The notes beneath the pieces are model-generated. The model did no database searches, was not told where the DNA came from, and was given only the letters and a program-made list of their open reading frames with translations. From Phormidesmis priestleyi Ana (GTDB lineage Bacteria; Cyanobacteriota; Cyanobacteriia; Phormidesmidales; Phormidesmidaceae), in assembly GCA_001314865.1 (NCBI GenBank), contig LJZR01000001.1, forward strand, positions 1-64,000: a stretch of 64,000 nucleotides of DNA, written 5' to 3'. Of this stretch, positions 45,533 to 54,789 are shown one piece after another. The position numbers were made by a program, and so were the translations under genes. The first letter of the stretch is position 1. Each line of letters opens with the position of its first letter.

Positions 45533-46942
45533 TTATGGCATTAGATTCGCATCAGCAGCCTTATCCTCCGCATCCTCATCAGGTTTGCGCTCGGTCACTT
45601 GCTCAAAACTCCAGTCTCTGGGCTGGTAGTAAGAACTTTGGCTAGCGATTTCTTCACCTTCAACTTTGAACTTGAGCGATTCTACGATGTCAAGAATATT
45701 AAAAAATTTGCCGTTGTCAGTGAAGTTTAATTTCAGTGCATAACCGCCCGGAACCAAGCCACATTGCGGCAAATTCAGGGTGATAAAGTTTTTTTGCGGC
45801 TCAATTTTAGCGATAAAGCCGATGTCTCGGGCGCTCTTTAAAAATAGAGCAGTTGTATTAGAGCTAGATAGGCTCTTGATAATTGCCGTGATTGACACAT
45901 TTTCAATAGGCTCGCTCAGGGCAAAATGCACTCTTATTTTGGCCGGTTGGCCGGTTTTTAAGGTTTCAACTTTTTCGCCCTTATCGTTGAGAAGAACAAC
46001 GGACTCAATCTGTAAAACAGACTGCATCAAGCCTTTGGAGACTAAAGAGCGATCGCTAGCACTCAACGGCCCTTTAACCGTGGCCCCGCCGCCCACATCG
46101 TTTTCATACTTTCTTGTCACCACATCCGATTCACCAAAGGCCACCAGTTCGCCTTTAGAGAGATAGGCCGCTAAATCGCAATTAGACAAAATCGCCGCTG
46201 AGCTGTGTGAAACCAAAATAAAAGCAACGCCCTGCTGTCTTAACTCAGCCAGCCTGCGATAGCACTTGGTTCTAAAAGTAAAGTCGCCAACTGCCAGAAC
46301 TTCATCAATTAAAAGAATTTCAGGATCAGTATGAATTGCGCAAGAAAAGCCCAGCCTGGCTCTCATGCCCGAGCTATAGGTTCTTACAGGAGCATCTATC
46401 GCATCCCAAATTTCGGCAAAATCTAAAACCGAATCAAACTTTTGGTCTATTGCCTGCTTAGAAAGGCCAAAAATAGACATGTTAATGTACACATTTTCTC
46501 GCCCGGTGAGCAGCGGGTTAAAGCCTGCGCCTAAGGCAATCAGGGCAGCCACTTTGCCATGTATTTCCAGCCTTCCCGTATCTGGCTTTATGAGTCCTCC
46601 AATCATTTTTAGCAGCGTCGTTTTGCCGCTGCCATTCGTGCCAATTAGGCCCAACGATTCACCCCGTCTGATTTCAAGGCTGACATCTCTAACTGCCCAA
46701 AATTCTCCAGTCCTGAGCTTTTCGCTGTGACGGGAGGTGCCAAAAACTTCTGAGGCAATATCCTTAAGCCCGTAGGCATACGACGCCTTGAGGTTTCGGC
46801 AAAACTTTTTAGAAACGCCTTGAATCGAAATTAACGGCTCTGATGCCGATTTTGGTAATGGCTCTGAAACAAGATCTGACACTGGCTTTGACACTGGCTT
46901 TGGCACTGGCTTTGGCACTGAGTGGTTGCGTTCTCTCATCAT
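45533..46942 (-). CDS. ABC exporter ATPase with C-terminal glycan-recognition domain (Wzt type)
   Basis: 469 residues. NBD (about 45-285): Walker A GTNGSGKTTLLK, signature YSSGMRARLGF and Walker B ILLIDEVLAVGD. The C-terminal domain (about 310-450) is beta-rich, beginning VLQIESVVLLNDKGEKVETL and including LVPGGYALKLNF. It matches the Wzt C-terminal carbohydrate-binding type that recognises the finished, capped O-antigen. It powers export of a lipid-linked polysaccharide to the periplasm. An N-terminal 12-bp array (46878-46919) encodes PKPV/SKPV units. Directly adjoins the permease gene with no gap. Confidence 0.92.
   Translation of the reverse strand: MMRERNHSVPKPVPKPVSKPVSDLVSEPLPKSASEPLISIQGVSKKFCRNLKASYAYGLKDIASEVFGTSRHSEKLRTGEFWAVRDVSLEIRRGESLGLIGTNGSGKTTLLKMIGGLIKPDTGRLEIHGKVAALIALGAGFNPLLTGRENVYINMSIFGLSKQAIDQKFDSVLDFAEIWDAIDAPVRTYSSGMRARLGFSCAIHTDPEILLIDEVLAVGDFTFRTKCYRRLAELRQQGVAFILVSHSSAAILSNCDLAAYLSKGELVAFGESDVVTRKYENDVGGGATVKGPLSASDRSLVSKGLMQSVLQIESVVLLNDKGEKVETLKTGQPAKIRVHFALSEPIENVSITAIIKSLSSSNTTALFLKSARDIGFIAKIEPQKNFITLNLPQCGLVPGGYALKLNFTDNGKFFNILDIVESLKFKVEGEEIASQSSYYQPRDWSFEQVTERKPDEDAEDKAADANLMP
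46878..46919. repeat. 3.5 x 12-bp in-frame repeat at ATPase 5' end
   Basis: GACACTGGCTTT units encode repeated Lys-Pro-Val-Pro/Ser near the N-terminus of the ABC ATPase. Confidence 0.93.
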
Positions 46943-47800
46943 TTAGCTAATTCTCTCAATCAAGAAGGGAATTGACAGCTTATAAATGAGCCAGCCAACT
47001 AGCAGTAGAGCAAAAGCAAGCAGTGAGACGCTCGCAAAAGCGATAGGGTTTTGAAAGGTGCCCAGCGTGATGAGATCTCGGGTAGTCACCAGTAAAGGGG
47101 TGACCGGATTGAATTTGACAAAGAACAAAAAAACCGACTGTTCAGGCATGGGGTACACCACAGGCGTGAGGAAAAACCACCCTAAGATGATGGCCTGCAT
47201 AGCGTTTGAAATATCTTTGACCAAGCTGGTAATAGGCGCAAGAATCAGCCCTAACCCCAGTCCAAGGACCACCAGGGAAATCAGCGTGAGCGGAGAAAAT
47301 ATAAACTTCCAGCTCACCGGAACTCGGAGCACTAAAAATAGCGCGACGACTAAAACAAGCTTGGTTAAAAAATTGAAAATGACCTGACCTAGCTGAGCCA
47401 AAATAATCGCTTCATGCGGAAACTTGACTTGAGAGAGCAATGGCTTAGAGGCTTTGATGGCAATTTCTGGGCTTTGAAACGCTTCTAAAAAGGTTTGCCA
47501 GAGGACGGTGCCCAGCATGACATAGGCAGGATAAGGAATGGATGTGTTGGCAACGTTTAAAAAACCCGCATCGCTAGCAAATGAGAGACCCACAGCCGTG
47601 AGTGTAGGGGGCAAAAGTGCCCAAGTCATGCCAAAAAAGGCTTGGCGATACTGCGCTTGGAGGTTGCGCTTAACCAATCGCCATGACAGCTCTCTAGAGC
47701 GATAGACATCTAAGAGCATTTCTTTGATGAGAAAGCCCGGTTTTTTGACTAGGCTATGAGGGGTATAAATCAAAACCGGGCTGGGGTTGGGCCGAATCAT
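46943..47800 (-). CDS. ABC exporter permease (Wzm/KpsM type)
   Basis: 285 residues with six membrane helices, ABC-2 type permease. The amphipathic N-terminal SRELSWRLVKRNLQAQYRQA precedes the first helix. The loop motif KFNPVTPLLVTTRDLI is characteristic of polysaccharide exporters (Wzm, KpsM, TagG). The stop codon abuts the ATPase start at 46942, so the two are translationally coupled. It moves undecaprenyl-linked or lipid-linked polysaccharide across the plasma membrane. Confidence 0.93.
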   Translation of the reverse strand: MIRPNPSPVLIYTPHSLVKKPGFLIKEMLLDVYRSRELSWRLVKRNLQAQYRQAFFGMTWALLPPTLTAVGLSFASDAGFLNVANTSIPYPAYVMLGTVLWQTFLEAFQSPEIAIKASKPLLSQVKFPHEAIILAQLGQVIFNFLTKLVLVVALFLVLRVPVSWKFIFSPLTLISLVVLGLGLGLILAPITSLVKDISNAMQAIILGWFFLTPVVYPMPEQSVFLFFVKFNPVTPLLVTTRDLITLGTFQNPIAFASVSLLAFALLLVGWLIYKLSIPFLIERIS

Positions 47801-47912
47801 TGAGTTTGGGTAACGTTGAGTGAGCAGCAGGATAGCATTCTAGATCCTTTTGACTATGCAGCTTGACTAGACGGTCATAATAAATAGTCCTAAATAATCA
47901 GCGCTCCAAATA

Positions 47913-50330
47913 TTATCCTTGCTTGCTGAGCGCCGCGAAAATATGGTTGGCAATGCGCTCAACGGCGTCACCAGGGACGAGGCGATCGCGCATAAACTCA
48001 TCTACCTTAGTCGTCAGCTCAGCATGGATACCTTTTCCTTGTGCCACCCCTGCCACCTGTTCGATGAGCGATCGCCAATCATCGCCATTGCGCAATAGCG
48101 GCAGTGGCGCAAAATTAGGCAGCTCCAAATCATAAGCCACGACCGCGACTGGGCAAGCTGCGCGGGCCGCGTCTACCGCCACTGTCGAAGGCGTAGTAAT
48201 CACCGCATCGGCCACCTCAATCAGGGCAGGCGCGGTAAATATCTCCCATTCAAGGGCCTTGGGGTCGGCAATAATTAAGTTATCGGCGATGGGCACTTGG
48301 CCCTGATAACGCTGCGTGAGCCATAAACCAGTGTGATGGGGTTTGACCAAAAAGGTAATGGCTGGATAGGCGATCGCAGCTTGCTCTAAATCCTGCAAAA
48401 ATCGCTGCCGGTAGTCGTCGCTATAGCGGCTCCAGTGCAAATTCTCAAATACAACGATCAGCGGGTTGCCTGCCGGATGCCCCGGAATTTGGACACTCAG
48501 ACCCGGCGCATCAATGAACTTAGGACAGCCGACAGCGACACATTTTGCCCTGGTCTGAGGCGGCGTTTGCGGGGGGAGTTGAGCGATCGCGCCCCAAGTA
48601 AAAATGGTACTAGAAGCAAACAGAATGCTGCCAACCGGATACTCAGCATCAAAGTAGTTGATACCGACATTTTCAAAGCCATGTTGCAGGGTGTAGGTCA
48701 AAATGCCTTGCTGATTAGCCCTTTGCGTGAGCTTATGCGGCGCTTTATGGGGGTTGGCCGTGGTTTCAGAAGCCGTGATCACAGCGCGTACCTGAGTCAA
48801 CCGCGGCTGCAACCCGCCCACGACCGCCTTGTGGTTCAGCACAGTGGGCTCAATTCCCACCTTCCTCAGCAGCGTCCCTATCCGCGGAGACTGCCCCATC
48901 ACCTTATCGGTCGCGGCCACTTCTAGGCGATACTCAGCGCTTTCTTGCAGCCGCAGAGCCAGCGGCAGCAGCATATCCAAATCTTGAGGCAAATTGATCA
49001 TCAGCAGAATTTTGCCCGCGTCGCTCCCCTTACCGCCAACATGCTCTGGCAGCGCATTGACTTTCATCAACAGGCTTTGCCACTGCCGGGCGATGACTTC
49101 GCCGCTCAGATGCTGGGCAATCAACTGCTGGGCTTGGGCCACATGTGCCGTGCCCACATCCGGGCTTAGTAGATAGGTGCGCAGCCCGGTTTCCCAATCA
49201 TCTAGCCATACGCACTCGGCAAATAGGTTCAAAGCAGGCGTGCGACTCGCGACGACGGGCGTTCCTTGAGAGAGGGTCAGCACCGCTCGATTGGCCGACT
49301 TGCAAATGCTATAAACCGACTGTGAGTTCGGGATAATTACAACATCGCTGGCCTGGATATAGTCATAAATTTTGCGCGGATGCCAGGGTAAATATTCAGT
49401 CGGAAAGGGCAGCGGTGCAATGCACTGGTTGTATTTTTCGCGGCTATTACTCACGACCACGAGCCGCAGCGGCTGTTCGCGGCTGATCTTCTCCAGGGCC
49501 GGGGCCACTTCGACAATGTTAGCCATGCCAAAGTTGCCGTATTTTGCCCCGTGATTGCCAAACCACAGCACGGTTTTAACGCCTGCTGCGGCTGCGGGCC
49601 AAGGAGCGGGCCGTAAAGGGGTGGTTTGCATGGTGACTACAGGTGCGATCGCACTATTTGCCGAGCGTTGGTGCTGTGGCAACCCCGCCGACGAAACCGC
49701 CGCAGAACTTGGGTTATCAGGCAGCAAATTACAACGCCTTAACCAATCACCCACTTGTTTTTTTGCACCATAGGCTAGCCGCTCGGTCTGTCGCTTAGCC
49801 GCATGATACTTTCGCTTACATACCATCGCTGACCACAGGAGATTTTTGCGTATTCGCTGCCACCGAGTCGTTTGAAAAGAGAACTCAATATCGCTCAACG
49901 TTTCATTACCATCGGGAATAACCACCACGGGTAGCGCCAAATTGAGCTGCCGAATAGCAGCTTCTACTTCCGCCTGCAAAGCCGAGCCCGTTGTGACAAC
50001 CGCTGCCGCCATTGGCAGCATTCGTTGAAAGTTGTGAGCAGGTACATAGTCTGCATCGGCAGCGTACTCGTCAATCAAAATGTTGTCGCATAGGTCTAGC
50101 AGAATCGGCACACCCAGCTGATAAGCTTGCTCACAGAGGGCGACATCTTCCTCGCGAAAACTTTTGACAAAGATAATGGCTTGGACATGGGAGGTGAACT
50201 CAATGGCACTAGCATCACTGAAAACACAGGAGGCTATCTGGCGCTGCTTAAGATAACGCAGCGGCAGTAAGCATCGATAGCGCAAGCTCGCTACGTTAAC
50301 ATTGAGTGTTTGAGTTTTCCAGACCAGCAT
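47913..50330 (-). CDS. Fused double glycosyltransferase-like protein
   Basis: 805 residues with two unequal GT-B-like halves. The N-terminal half (about 1-430) has VVTTGSALQAEVEAA, WFGNHGAKYGNFGMANI and the nucleotide-sugar region VVIIPNSQSVYSICKSANR with LSQGTPVVASRTPAL, like family 4 transferases. The C-terminal half (about 445-800) starts KILLMINLPQDLDMLLPLALRL. It includes YTLQHGFENVG, WGAIAQLPP, VAVGCPKF, VKPHHTGLW and VITTPSTVAVDAA, a pattern of CDP-glycerol/Kdo-transferase-like folds (KpsC/KpsS, TagF relatives). A Ser/Pro-rich hinge lies near 210-240. Likely builds a linkage or repeating unit of the exported glycan. It is first gene of the minus-strand arm, with GT4 divergent 110 bp away. 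Confidence 0.72.
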   Translation of the reverse strand: MLVWKTQTLNVNVASLRYRCLLPLRYLKQRQIASCVFSDASAIEFTSHVQAIIFVKSFREEDVALCEQAYQLGVPILLDLCDNILIDEYAADADYVPAHNFQRMLPMAAAVVTTGSALQAEVEAAIRQLNLALPVVVIPDGNETLSDIEFSFQTTRWQRIRKNLLWSAMVCKRKYHAAKRQTERLAYGAKKQVGDWLRRCNLLPDNPSSAAVSSAGLPQHQRSANSAIAPVVTMQTTPLRPAPWPAAAAGVKTVLWFGNHGAKYGNFGMANIVEVAPALEKISREQPLRLVVVSNSREKYNQCIAPLPFPTEYLPWHPRKIYDYIQASDVVIIPNSQSVYSICKSANRAVLTLSQGTPVVASRTPALNLFAECVWLDDWETGLRTYLLSPDVGTAHVAQAQQLIAQHLSGEVIARQWQSLLMKVNALPEHVGGKGSDAGKILLMINLPQDLDMLLPLALRLQESAEYRLEVAATDKVMGQSPRIGTLLRKVGIEPTVLNHKAVVGGLQPRLTQVRAVITASETTANPHKAPHKLTQRANQQGILTYTLQHGFENVGINYFDAEYPVGSILFASSTIFTWGAIAQLPPQTPPQTRAKCVAVGCPKFIDAPGLSVQIPGHPAGNPLIVVFENLHWSRYSDDYRQRFLQDLEQAAIAYPAITFLVKPHHTGLWLTQRYQGQVPIADNLIIADPKALEWEIFTAPALIEVADAVITTPSTVAVDAARAACPVAVVAYDLELPNFAPLPLLRNGDDWRSLIEQVAGVAQGKGIHAELTTKVDEFMRDRLVPGDAVERIANHIFAALSKQG

Positions 50331-50440
50331 GAGCGACTGTAGAGCTTAAAGAACTAGAGCTTAAAGAACACGGATTATAAAAACCAAACAATCTAGAACA
50401 CAAGCCAGTTCTGGCTGAGAGCTGCCGGTAAAGAAAGCGA
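50331..50440. promoter_or_regulatory. Divergent promoter region of the two glycan arms
   Basis: 110-bp gap between the divergent first genes of the minus-strand and plus-strand polysaccharide arms, with a short repeat (AGAGCTTAAAGAACTAGAGCTTAAAGAAC). Both arms are probably driven from here. No specific operator recognised. Confidence 0.5.
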
Positions 50441-51616
50441 ATGAAGAAAATTGCCGTCGTCCATGAGTGGCTTACAAGCCATGCGGGTTCTGAAAAAGTC
50501 GTTGAGCAAATTCTCAAAATTTATCCTAATGCGGATCTGTACAGCTTGGTGGATTTTTTGCCAGAGAACTTGCGCGAGTTTATTCAATACAAAACCGTAA
50601 CTACATCGTTTATTCAAAACCTGCCGTTTGCCAAGCGTCATTTTCGCAGCTATTTACCGCTCATGCCGCTAGCCATAGAGCAATTTGTACTCTCTGACTA
50701 TGACTTAATTATTTCGAGTCATCATGCGGTGGCCAAAGGCGTATTGACTCGCCCCGATCAGCTCCATATCAGCTACGTCCATACCCCTTTGCGCTACGGT
50801 TGGGAGTTGCAGCATCAGTATTTACAGCAGGCCAACCTCGCGAGCGGTTTCAAGGGCGGACTCACGCGGGCTATTTTGCACTATATGCGGCTATGGGACA
50901 TAGCTAGCGCCAATCGGGTAGATTACTACTTGGCCAACTCCCGCTATGTGGCGCGCCGAATTGAAAAAACCTATCGCCGCACTGCTAAGGTGATTTATCC
51001 CCCGGTCGATACTCGGCGATTTGAATCCACCAGCAAGCAAAATATGCCAGATAAATCTCCAGGTCAATCTCCATGTCAATCTCCATGTCAATCTAAAGAC
51101 GGCTTTTATCTGGTGGTCTCACGGTTTGTCCCTTATAAGCGGGTGGATTTGGCGATCGCCGCGTTCAATCAGCTGGGTCTGCCGCTGGTCATTATTGGCG
51201 ATGGAGCTAGCGGTAAGGCACTGCGCAAGCTGGCCGCTCCTAACATCTGCTTTTTGGGGAAACAACCTGATAGCGTTGTAGAAGACTACATGCAGCGCTG
51301 CCGAGGGCTCATTTTTCCGCCAGAGGAAGACTTTGGCATTACACCCGTAGAGGCTCAGGCGGCGGGGGTTCCCGTGATTGCCTATGCCAAGGGCGGACAG
51401 GCTGAAACCGTACTGCATGAGCAAACCGGACTGTTATTTTCGGAACAGACAGTTGAAAGTCTGGTACATTCGGTCAAAAGGCTGCATTCAGGTGTGGATC
51501 AATTTGATTCAGACCGGTTGAAAGCGAATGCTGAAAGGTTTTCGGTCGCTCGTTTTAAAACACAATTTAAAAACTTTGTAGACCATGCCTGGATGCAGTC
51601 GAGGGAAAGCAGGTAA
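50441..51616 (+). CDS. Family 4 glycosyltransferase
   Basis: 391 residues, GT-B fold, GT4. N-terminal VHEWLTSHAGSEKVVEQI and the acceptor-side YVHTPLRYGW. C-terminal domain with VSRFVPYKRVDLAIAAF, LGKQPDSVVEDYMQRC and the donor motif FPPEEDFGITPVEAQAAGVPVIAY (Ex7E type). A 12-bp array (51056-51094) gives SPCQ units in the inter-domain linker. Closely resembles mannosyl/rhamnosyl transferases of O-antigen loci such as WbaZ. It ends overlapping the upstream part of the wbaP open frame, but the likely wbaP start (51684) is downstream. Confidence 0.9.
   Translation: MKKIAVVHEWLTSHAGSEKVVEQILKIYPNADLYSLVDFLPENLREFIQYKTVTTSFIQNLPFAKRHFRSYLPLMPLAIEQFVLSDYDLIISSHHAVAKGVLTRPDQLHISYVHTPLRYGWELQHQYLQQANLASGFKGGLTRAILHYMRLWDIASANRVDYYLANSRYVARRIEKTYRRTAKVIYPPVDTRRFESTSKQNMPDKSPGQSPCQSPCQSKDGFYLVVSRFVPYKRVDLAIAAFNQLGLPLVIIGDGASGKALRKLAAPNICFLGKQPDSVVEDYMQRCRGLIFPPEEDFGITPVEAQAAGVPVIAYAKGGQAETVLHEQTGLLFSEQTVESLVHSVKRLHSGVDQFDSDRLKANAERFSVARFKTQFKNFVDHAWMQSRESR
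51056..51094. repeat. 3 x 12-bp in-frame repeat in GT4 gene
   Basis: TCTCCATGTCAA units encode SPCQ/SPGQ in the domain linker of the glycosyltransferase. Confidence 0.92.
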
Positions 51617-51683
51617 AACCCGTGAATACTCTGGCCCTAAGCACACTCGACGGCGCGTTTCATCAGGAGGGCGACAGGACACC

Positions 51684-53156
51684 GTGACGATTTATCAACC
51701 GTCCTCCGCTGCAAATAGCAACAGCGCTGCCAACCTCAGACAGGCGATCGCGCATCATGTACGCACCCGCCCTTGGCTCACGCTCGTTACGCTTGTGAGC
51801 ATCGACTTTGTCTGTTTGAGCTTGGCGGTCATTACCAGCGTATGGGCGCGCTTGGTCTTTGATGGGCAGTTTTCGCCCGCTTTGTACTGGCGGCTGTGGC
51901 CGATTGCAGGCATTTTCATCGTGGCCTATGCGCTGGCCAACCTATACCCCGGCATTGCCACGAGCCCAGTAGAAGAGCTTCGCCGTCTGACGCTGACCAC
52001 TACACTGCTGTACCTGCTACTGGGCTCGGCAATTTTTTTGTTTAGAGAGGTCGAGCTATATTCTAGAGCCGCTTTTTTAATGGCTTGGCTGCTCTCAATG
52101 CTGTTTGTAATTATTGGGCGCTATGGCATCCGGGCGCTATGTGCCCGTCAGGCTTGGTGGGGCTATCCTGTGGTGGTCATGGGTGCTGGTAAAACCGGAG
52201 AAATGGTCATTCGAACCCTCCAACGCCAGCCCAGTCTAGGGCTAAAACCCGTAGCCGTACTCGATGATGACGCCGACAAGCACGGCTCGCTCGCTGGCGT
52301 GCCCGTTATCGGCAGCCTGTCCATGGGGCCGATGCTGGCTCATCAGCTCAAAATTCCATACGCTATTGTGGCGATGCCAGGGGTCGCGTATCACCGTCTA
52401 TCGCCTTTGCTAGAGCGCTATGGACGCACCTTTCCTCACCTGATGATTATTCCTGATTTGTTTGGCATGGCCAGCTTGTGGGTTGCAGCTAAAGATCTGG
52501 GCGGCGTACTGGGGTTAGAGGTTCGTCAGCAGCTGTTTTTGCCTGGGCCTCGGCTGCTCAAGGCCCTGTTAGACAAAGGGTTAGTGCTGCTCGTAGGGCT
52601 AATGGCGCTACCACTGATATTGCTCATTAGCTTGTTGATTGCCAGTGATTCGCCGGGGCCTATCTTTTACCGGCAAACTCGCATTGGGCAGGGCGGCAAG
52701 CTGTTTCAGGCATGGAAGTTTCGCTCTATGGTGGTGAATGCCGATATGGCCTTAGAGCAATACTTAGAGACGCATCCCGAGCTACATGCCTCTTGGCGGG
52801 AAGATCACAAGCTCAAGCAAGATCCTAGAATTACGCGCATTGGCAAGTTTTTGCGGCGCACTAGCCTCGATGAGCTACCGCAGCTGTGGAACGTGCTGCG
52901 AGGTGAAATGAGTATGGTAGGCCCACGACCCATTGTGCGGGAAGAAGTGTGGCGCTACGGTGATAAGTTTGATTTGTACTTGCAGGTATTGCCCGGATTA
53001 ACTGGGCTGTGGCAGGTATCAGGTCGTAACAATGTGACCTACGAAGAGCGGGTCAATTTTGATGCTTACTATGTTAGAAACTGGTCGGTATGGCTAGATA
53101 TTTATATTTTAATTCGCACGTTTAAGGTAGTAATAGCCGGTGATGGGGCCTATTGA
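51684..53156 (+). CDS. Undecaprenyl-phosphate galactose phosphotransferase (WbaP type)
   Basis: 490 residues from GTG 51684; AGGAGG at 51665 and AGGA at 51676 support it, whereas an ATG at 51585 would overlap the GT4 gene. Four N-terminal membrane helices (about 20-140) precede a nucleotide-binding-like cytoplasmic domain ([18 protein letters not shown]). One membrane helix ([21 protein letters not shown], about residues 325-345) leads into the catalytic PglC-like domain. Catalytic landmarks are [20 protein letters not shown] (Asp-Glu), MVGPRP and the C-terminal [21 protein letters not shown] region. It starts the chain by moving sugar-1-phosphate to undecaprenyl phosphate. Confidence 0.93.
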   Translation: MTIYQPSSAANSNSAANLRQAIAHHVRTRPWLTLVTLVSIDFVCLSLAVITSVWARLVFDGQFSPALYWRLWPIAGIFIVAYALANLYPGIATSPVEELRRLTLTTTLLYLLLGSAIFLFREVELYSRAAFLMAWLLSMLFVIIGRYGIRALCARQAWWGYPVVVMGAGKTGEMVIRTLQRQPSLGLKPVAVLDDDADKHGSLAGVPVIGSLSMGPMLAHQLKIPYAIVAMPGVAYHRLSPLLERYGRTFPHLMIIPDLFGMASLWVAAKDLGGVLGLEVRQQLFLPGPRLLKALLDKGLVLLVGLMALPLILLISLLIASDSPGPIFYRQTRIGQGGKLFQAWKFRSMVVNADMALEQYLETHPELHASWREDHKLKQDPRITRIGKFLRRTSLDELPQLWNVLRGEMSMVGPRPIVREEVWRYGDKFDLYLQVLPGLTGLWQVSGRNNVTYEERVNFDAYYVRNWSVWLDIYILIRTFKVVIAGDGAY

Positions 53157-54507
53157 AACGAATGAGCCTGAAAGAACAATGGCCAGTAATGCCGTTAGCC
53201 AGCGAGAGCGAATTGGGCTGCTGAGTTTGATTGTGCTGCCTTATGCGAGCTATGTGGGGCTGTCGATCATGCTGGGCCTGCTGATCGTCGCGATGAAAGA
53301 AAGAGGGGGGCAGGTTTGGGCGCTATGTGGTCAGCGGGGATTTGGCTGGCTGACGGCAGGACTGCTGCTGAGCGCTAGCTTCGCTTTAGATCGGGGCGAC
53401 GGCTTTTTGCAGCTGGCTAATTTTTTGCCGTTCTTTTTGTTTTTTGGGGTGCTGGCGACGGTGCCTGGTGTGGTGCAGCAGCCTTTTATTAAGCTTGAAT
53501 CGCTGGCGCGATCGCTCCTACTCACCTCTTTGCCAATGACTATCTGGGCAGTGGTGGAATTTGGCCTGAAGTTTGATGCGATCGCCTCAACCGTTCAGTC
53601 AGCACTGCGGCCAGCACTACAATCAACAAATCACTCAAGCGCTCTAGCGAGCTGGCTAATCAACCAAATTTATGAGCCTGACTTCGGCCATCGGGCTCGT
53701 AGCGTGTTTGGCCATCCTAATGACCTGAGCGCCTATCTGGTCATTTTATTAGGGTTAGGGTTGGGCGTGGTGATTAAAAGCCTGACAGACAAAAAGCTGT
53801 GGCATTACGAAAGGACCAAGGCCGTCCTGCAAGTGGTGGCCTTGGGGTTTGTAGCGGCGGCAATTTTTTGTACTGGGTCTCGCAATGGGGTGCTGATTGC
53901 GCTATTTTTAGGGGCCATTACCCTCTACAACACTCGCCAGTACAAGTGGGTAATGCTCACCGGGCTCGCTGGCAGCGGCGCGATTGTGGCAGCGGTGTTG
54001 AGTTTTGGCATTGGCGGGCGATCGCTCTCTTGGGCTTTGGTCACTCAAGATCCGCGCGTCGGCATTTGGCGGCTTGCCACTGAAATGATCAAACAGCGCC
54101 CCTGGTTTGGCTGGGGCTTTTCAGGACTCAGGCGGCTATACGAGCCGGGCAGCATTCCTGACTATGACGTGGTTTTTCATGCACATAATATCTGGCTATT
54201 TTTAGCCTCAGAAGCTGGCATCCCTGTGATGCTTGGCTTTTGCATCGTCGTTGGCTCAATTTACTACCGAGGGGTCCGCGCTTTTATCGAAAGGTCTGTC
54301 TCCAATGGCGACGCTGAGCAGCGCCATGGAGAGCGGGCTATTTTGCTAGGCTATTTACTGGCTTTTGGCAGCTGCCTACTGTTTGGCCTGTTTGATGTCA
54401 CCCTGTTTGATGCTCGCAACAACGCGCTGAGTTGGGGACTGCTGGCCAGCATTTATCAGCTCAGCTGGCCACATAAAAACGAAACAGGACTGCCTCTAGA
54501 GCGCTAA
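53143..54507 (+). CDS. O-antigen ligase/polymerase family membrane protein
   Basis: About 454 residues from ATG 53143 (GTG 53140 possible), overlapping the wbaP end by 14 bp. Ten to twelve membrane helices with a large periplasmic loop. The family Wzy_C/WaaL motif is visible as RARSVFGHPNDLSAYLVI and, after the loop, GIWRLATEMIKQRPWFGWGFSGL, followed by FHAHNIWLFLASEAGIPVMLGF. Both ligases and Wzy polymerases share this fold; with WbaP and an ABC exporter present, a ligase is more plausible, but this is not provable here. It ends in a hairpin that contains its own stop codon. Confidence 0.85.
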   Translation: MGPIETNEPERTMASNAVSQRERIGLLSLIVLPYASYVGLSIMLGLLIVAMKERGGQVWALCGQRGFGWLTAGLLLSASFALDRGDGFLQLANFLPFFLFFGVLATVPGVVQQPFIKLESLARSLLLTSLPMTIWAVVEFGLKFDAIASTVQSALRPALQSTNHSSALASWLINQIYEPDFGHRARSVFGHPNDLSAYLVILLGLGLGVVIKSLTDKKLWHYERTKAVLQVVALGFVAAAIFCTGSRNGVLIALFLGAITLYNTRQYKWVMLTGLAGSGAIVAAVLSFGIGGRSLSWALVTQDPRVGIWRLATEMIKQRPWFGWGFSGLRRLYEPGSIPDYDVVFHAHNIWLFLASEAGIPVMLGFCIVVGSIYYRGVRAFIERSVSNGDAEQRHGERAILLGYLLAFGSCLLFGLFDVTLFDARNNALSWGLLASIYQLSWPHKNETGLPLER

Positions 54508-54523
54508 TACCTCTAGGGGCAGT
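54489..54523 (+). terminator. Terminator hairpin overlapping the O-ligase stop codon
   Basis: ACTGCCTCTAGAG pairs with CTCTAGGGGCAGT (13 bp, one G-T wobble) around a 9-nt loop that contains the stop codon TAA. It is followed by TTTTGTCCCGTTT. Likely intrinsic terminator of the plus-strand glycan arm. Confidence 0.75.
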
Positions 54524-54610
54524 TTTGTCCCGTTTAGGGGATGAAAAATATTGAAAAATCTGAGCCGAATCAGCAATCGAATCAGCGCTAAAACAGTCCG
54601 ATTAGATTAT

Positions 54611-54706
54611 CTAAATGATCTTAGCTGTCCGTAATCCAAAGTAAAGACCCATTGCTGTACCAAACAATGCAACAAGGTAACCCACATAGATGACTGCGCC
54701 GCCCAT
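54611..54706 (-). CDS. petL: Cytochrome b6f subunit PetL-like small protein
   Basis: 31 residues beginning MGGAVIYVGYL and ending GLYFGLRTAKII: one membrane helix and a short basic end, like PetL of the cytochrome b6f complex. AGGAGATAAC stands 5-10 nt upstream of the ATG at 54706. PetL is a single-helix subunit stabilising the dimeric b6f in thylakoids. Identification rests on length, topology and the FGLR-x-x-K-x-I ending; alternative small photosynthetic subunits are possible. It lies 83 bp from the divergent aroB start. Confidence 0.7.
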   Translation of the reverse strand: MGGAVIYVGYLVALFGTAMGLYFGLRTAKII

Positions 54707-54789
54707 AGTTATCTCCTAAACTCAAGTTTTTGATACTGTGTATTATCAACAGCTTATATATTGAAGCACATTATCGAAGTGCGCATCCT

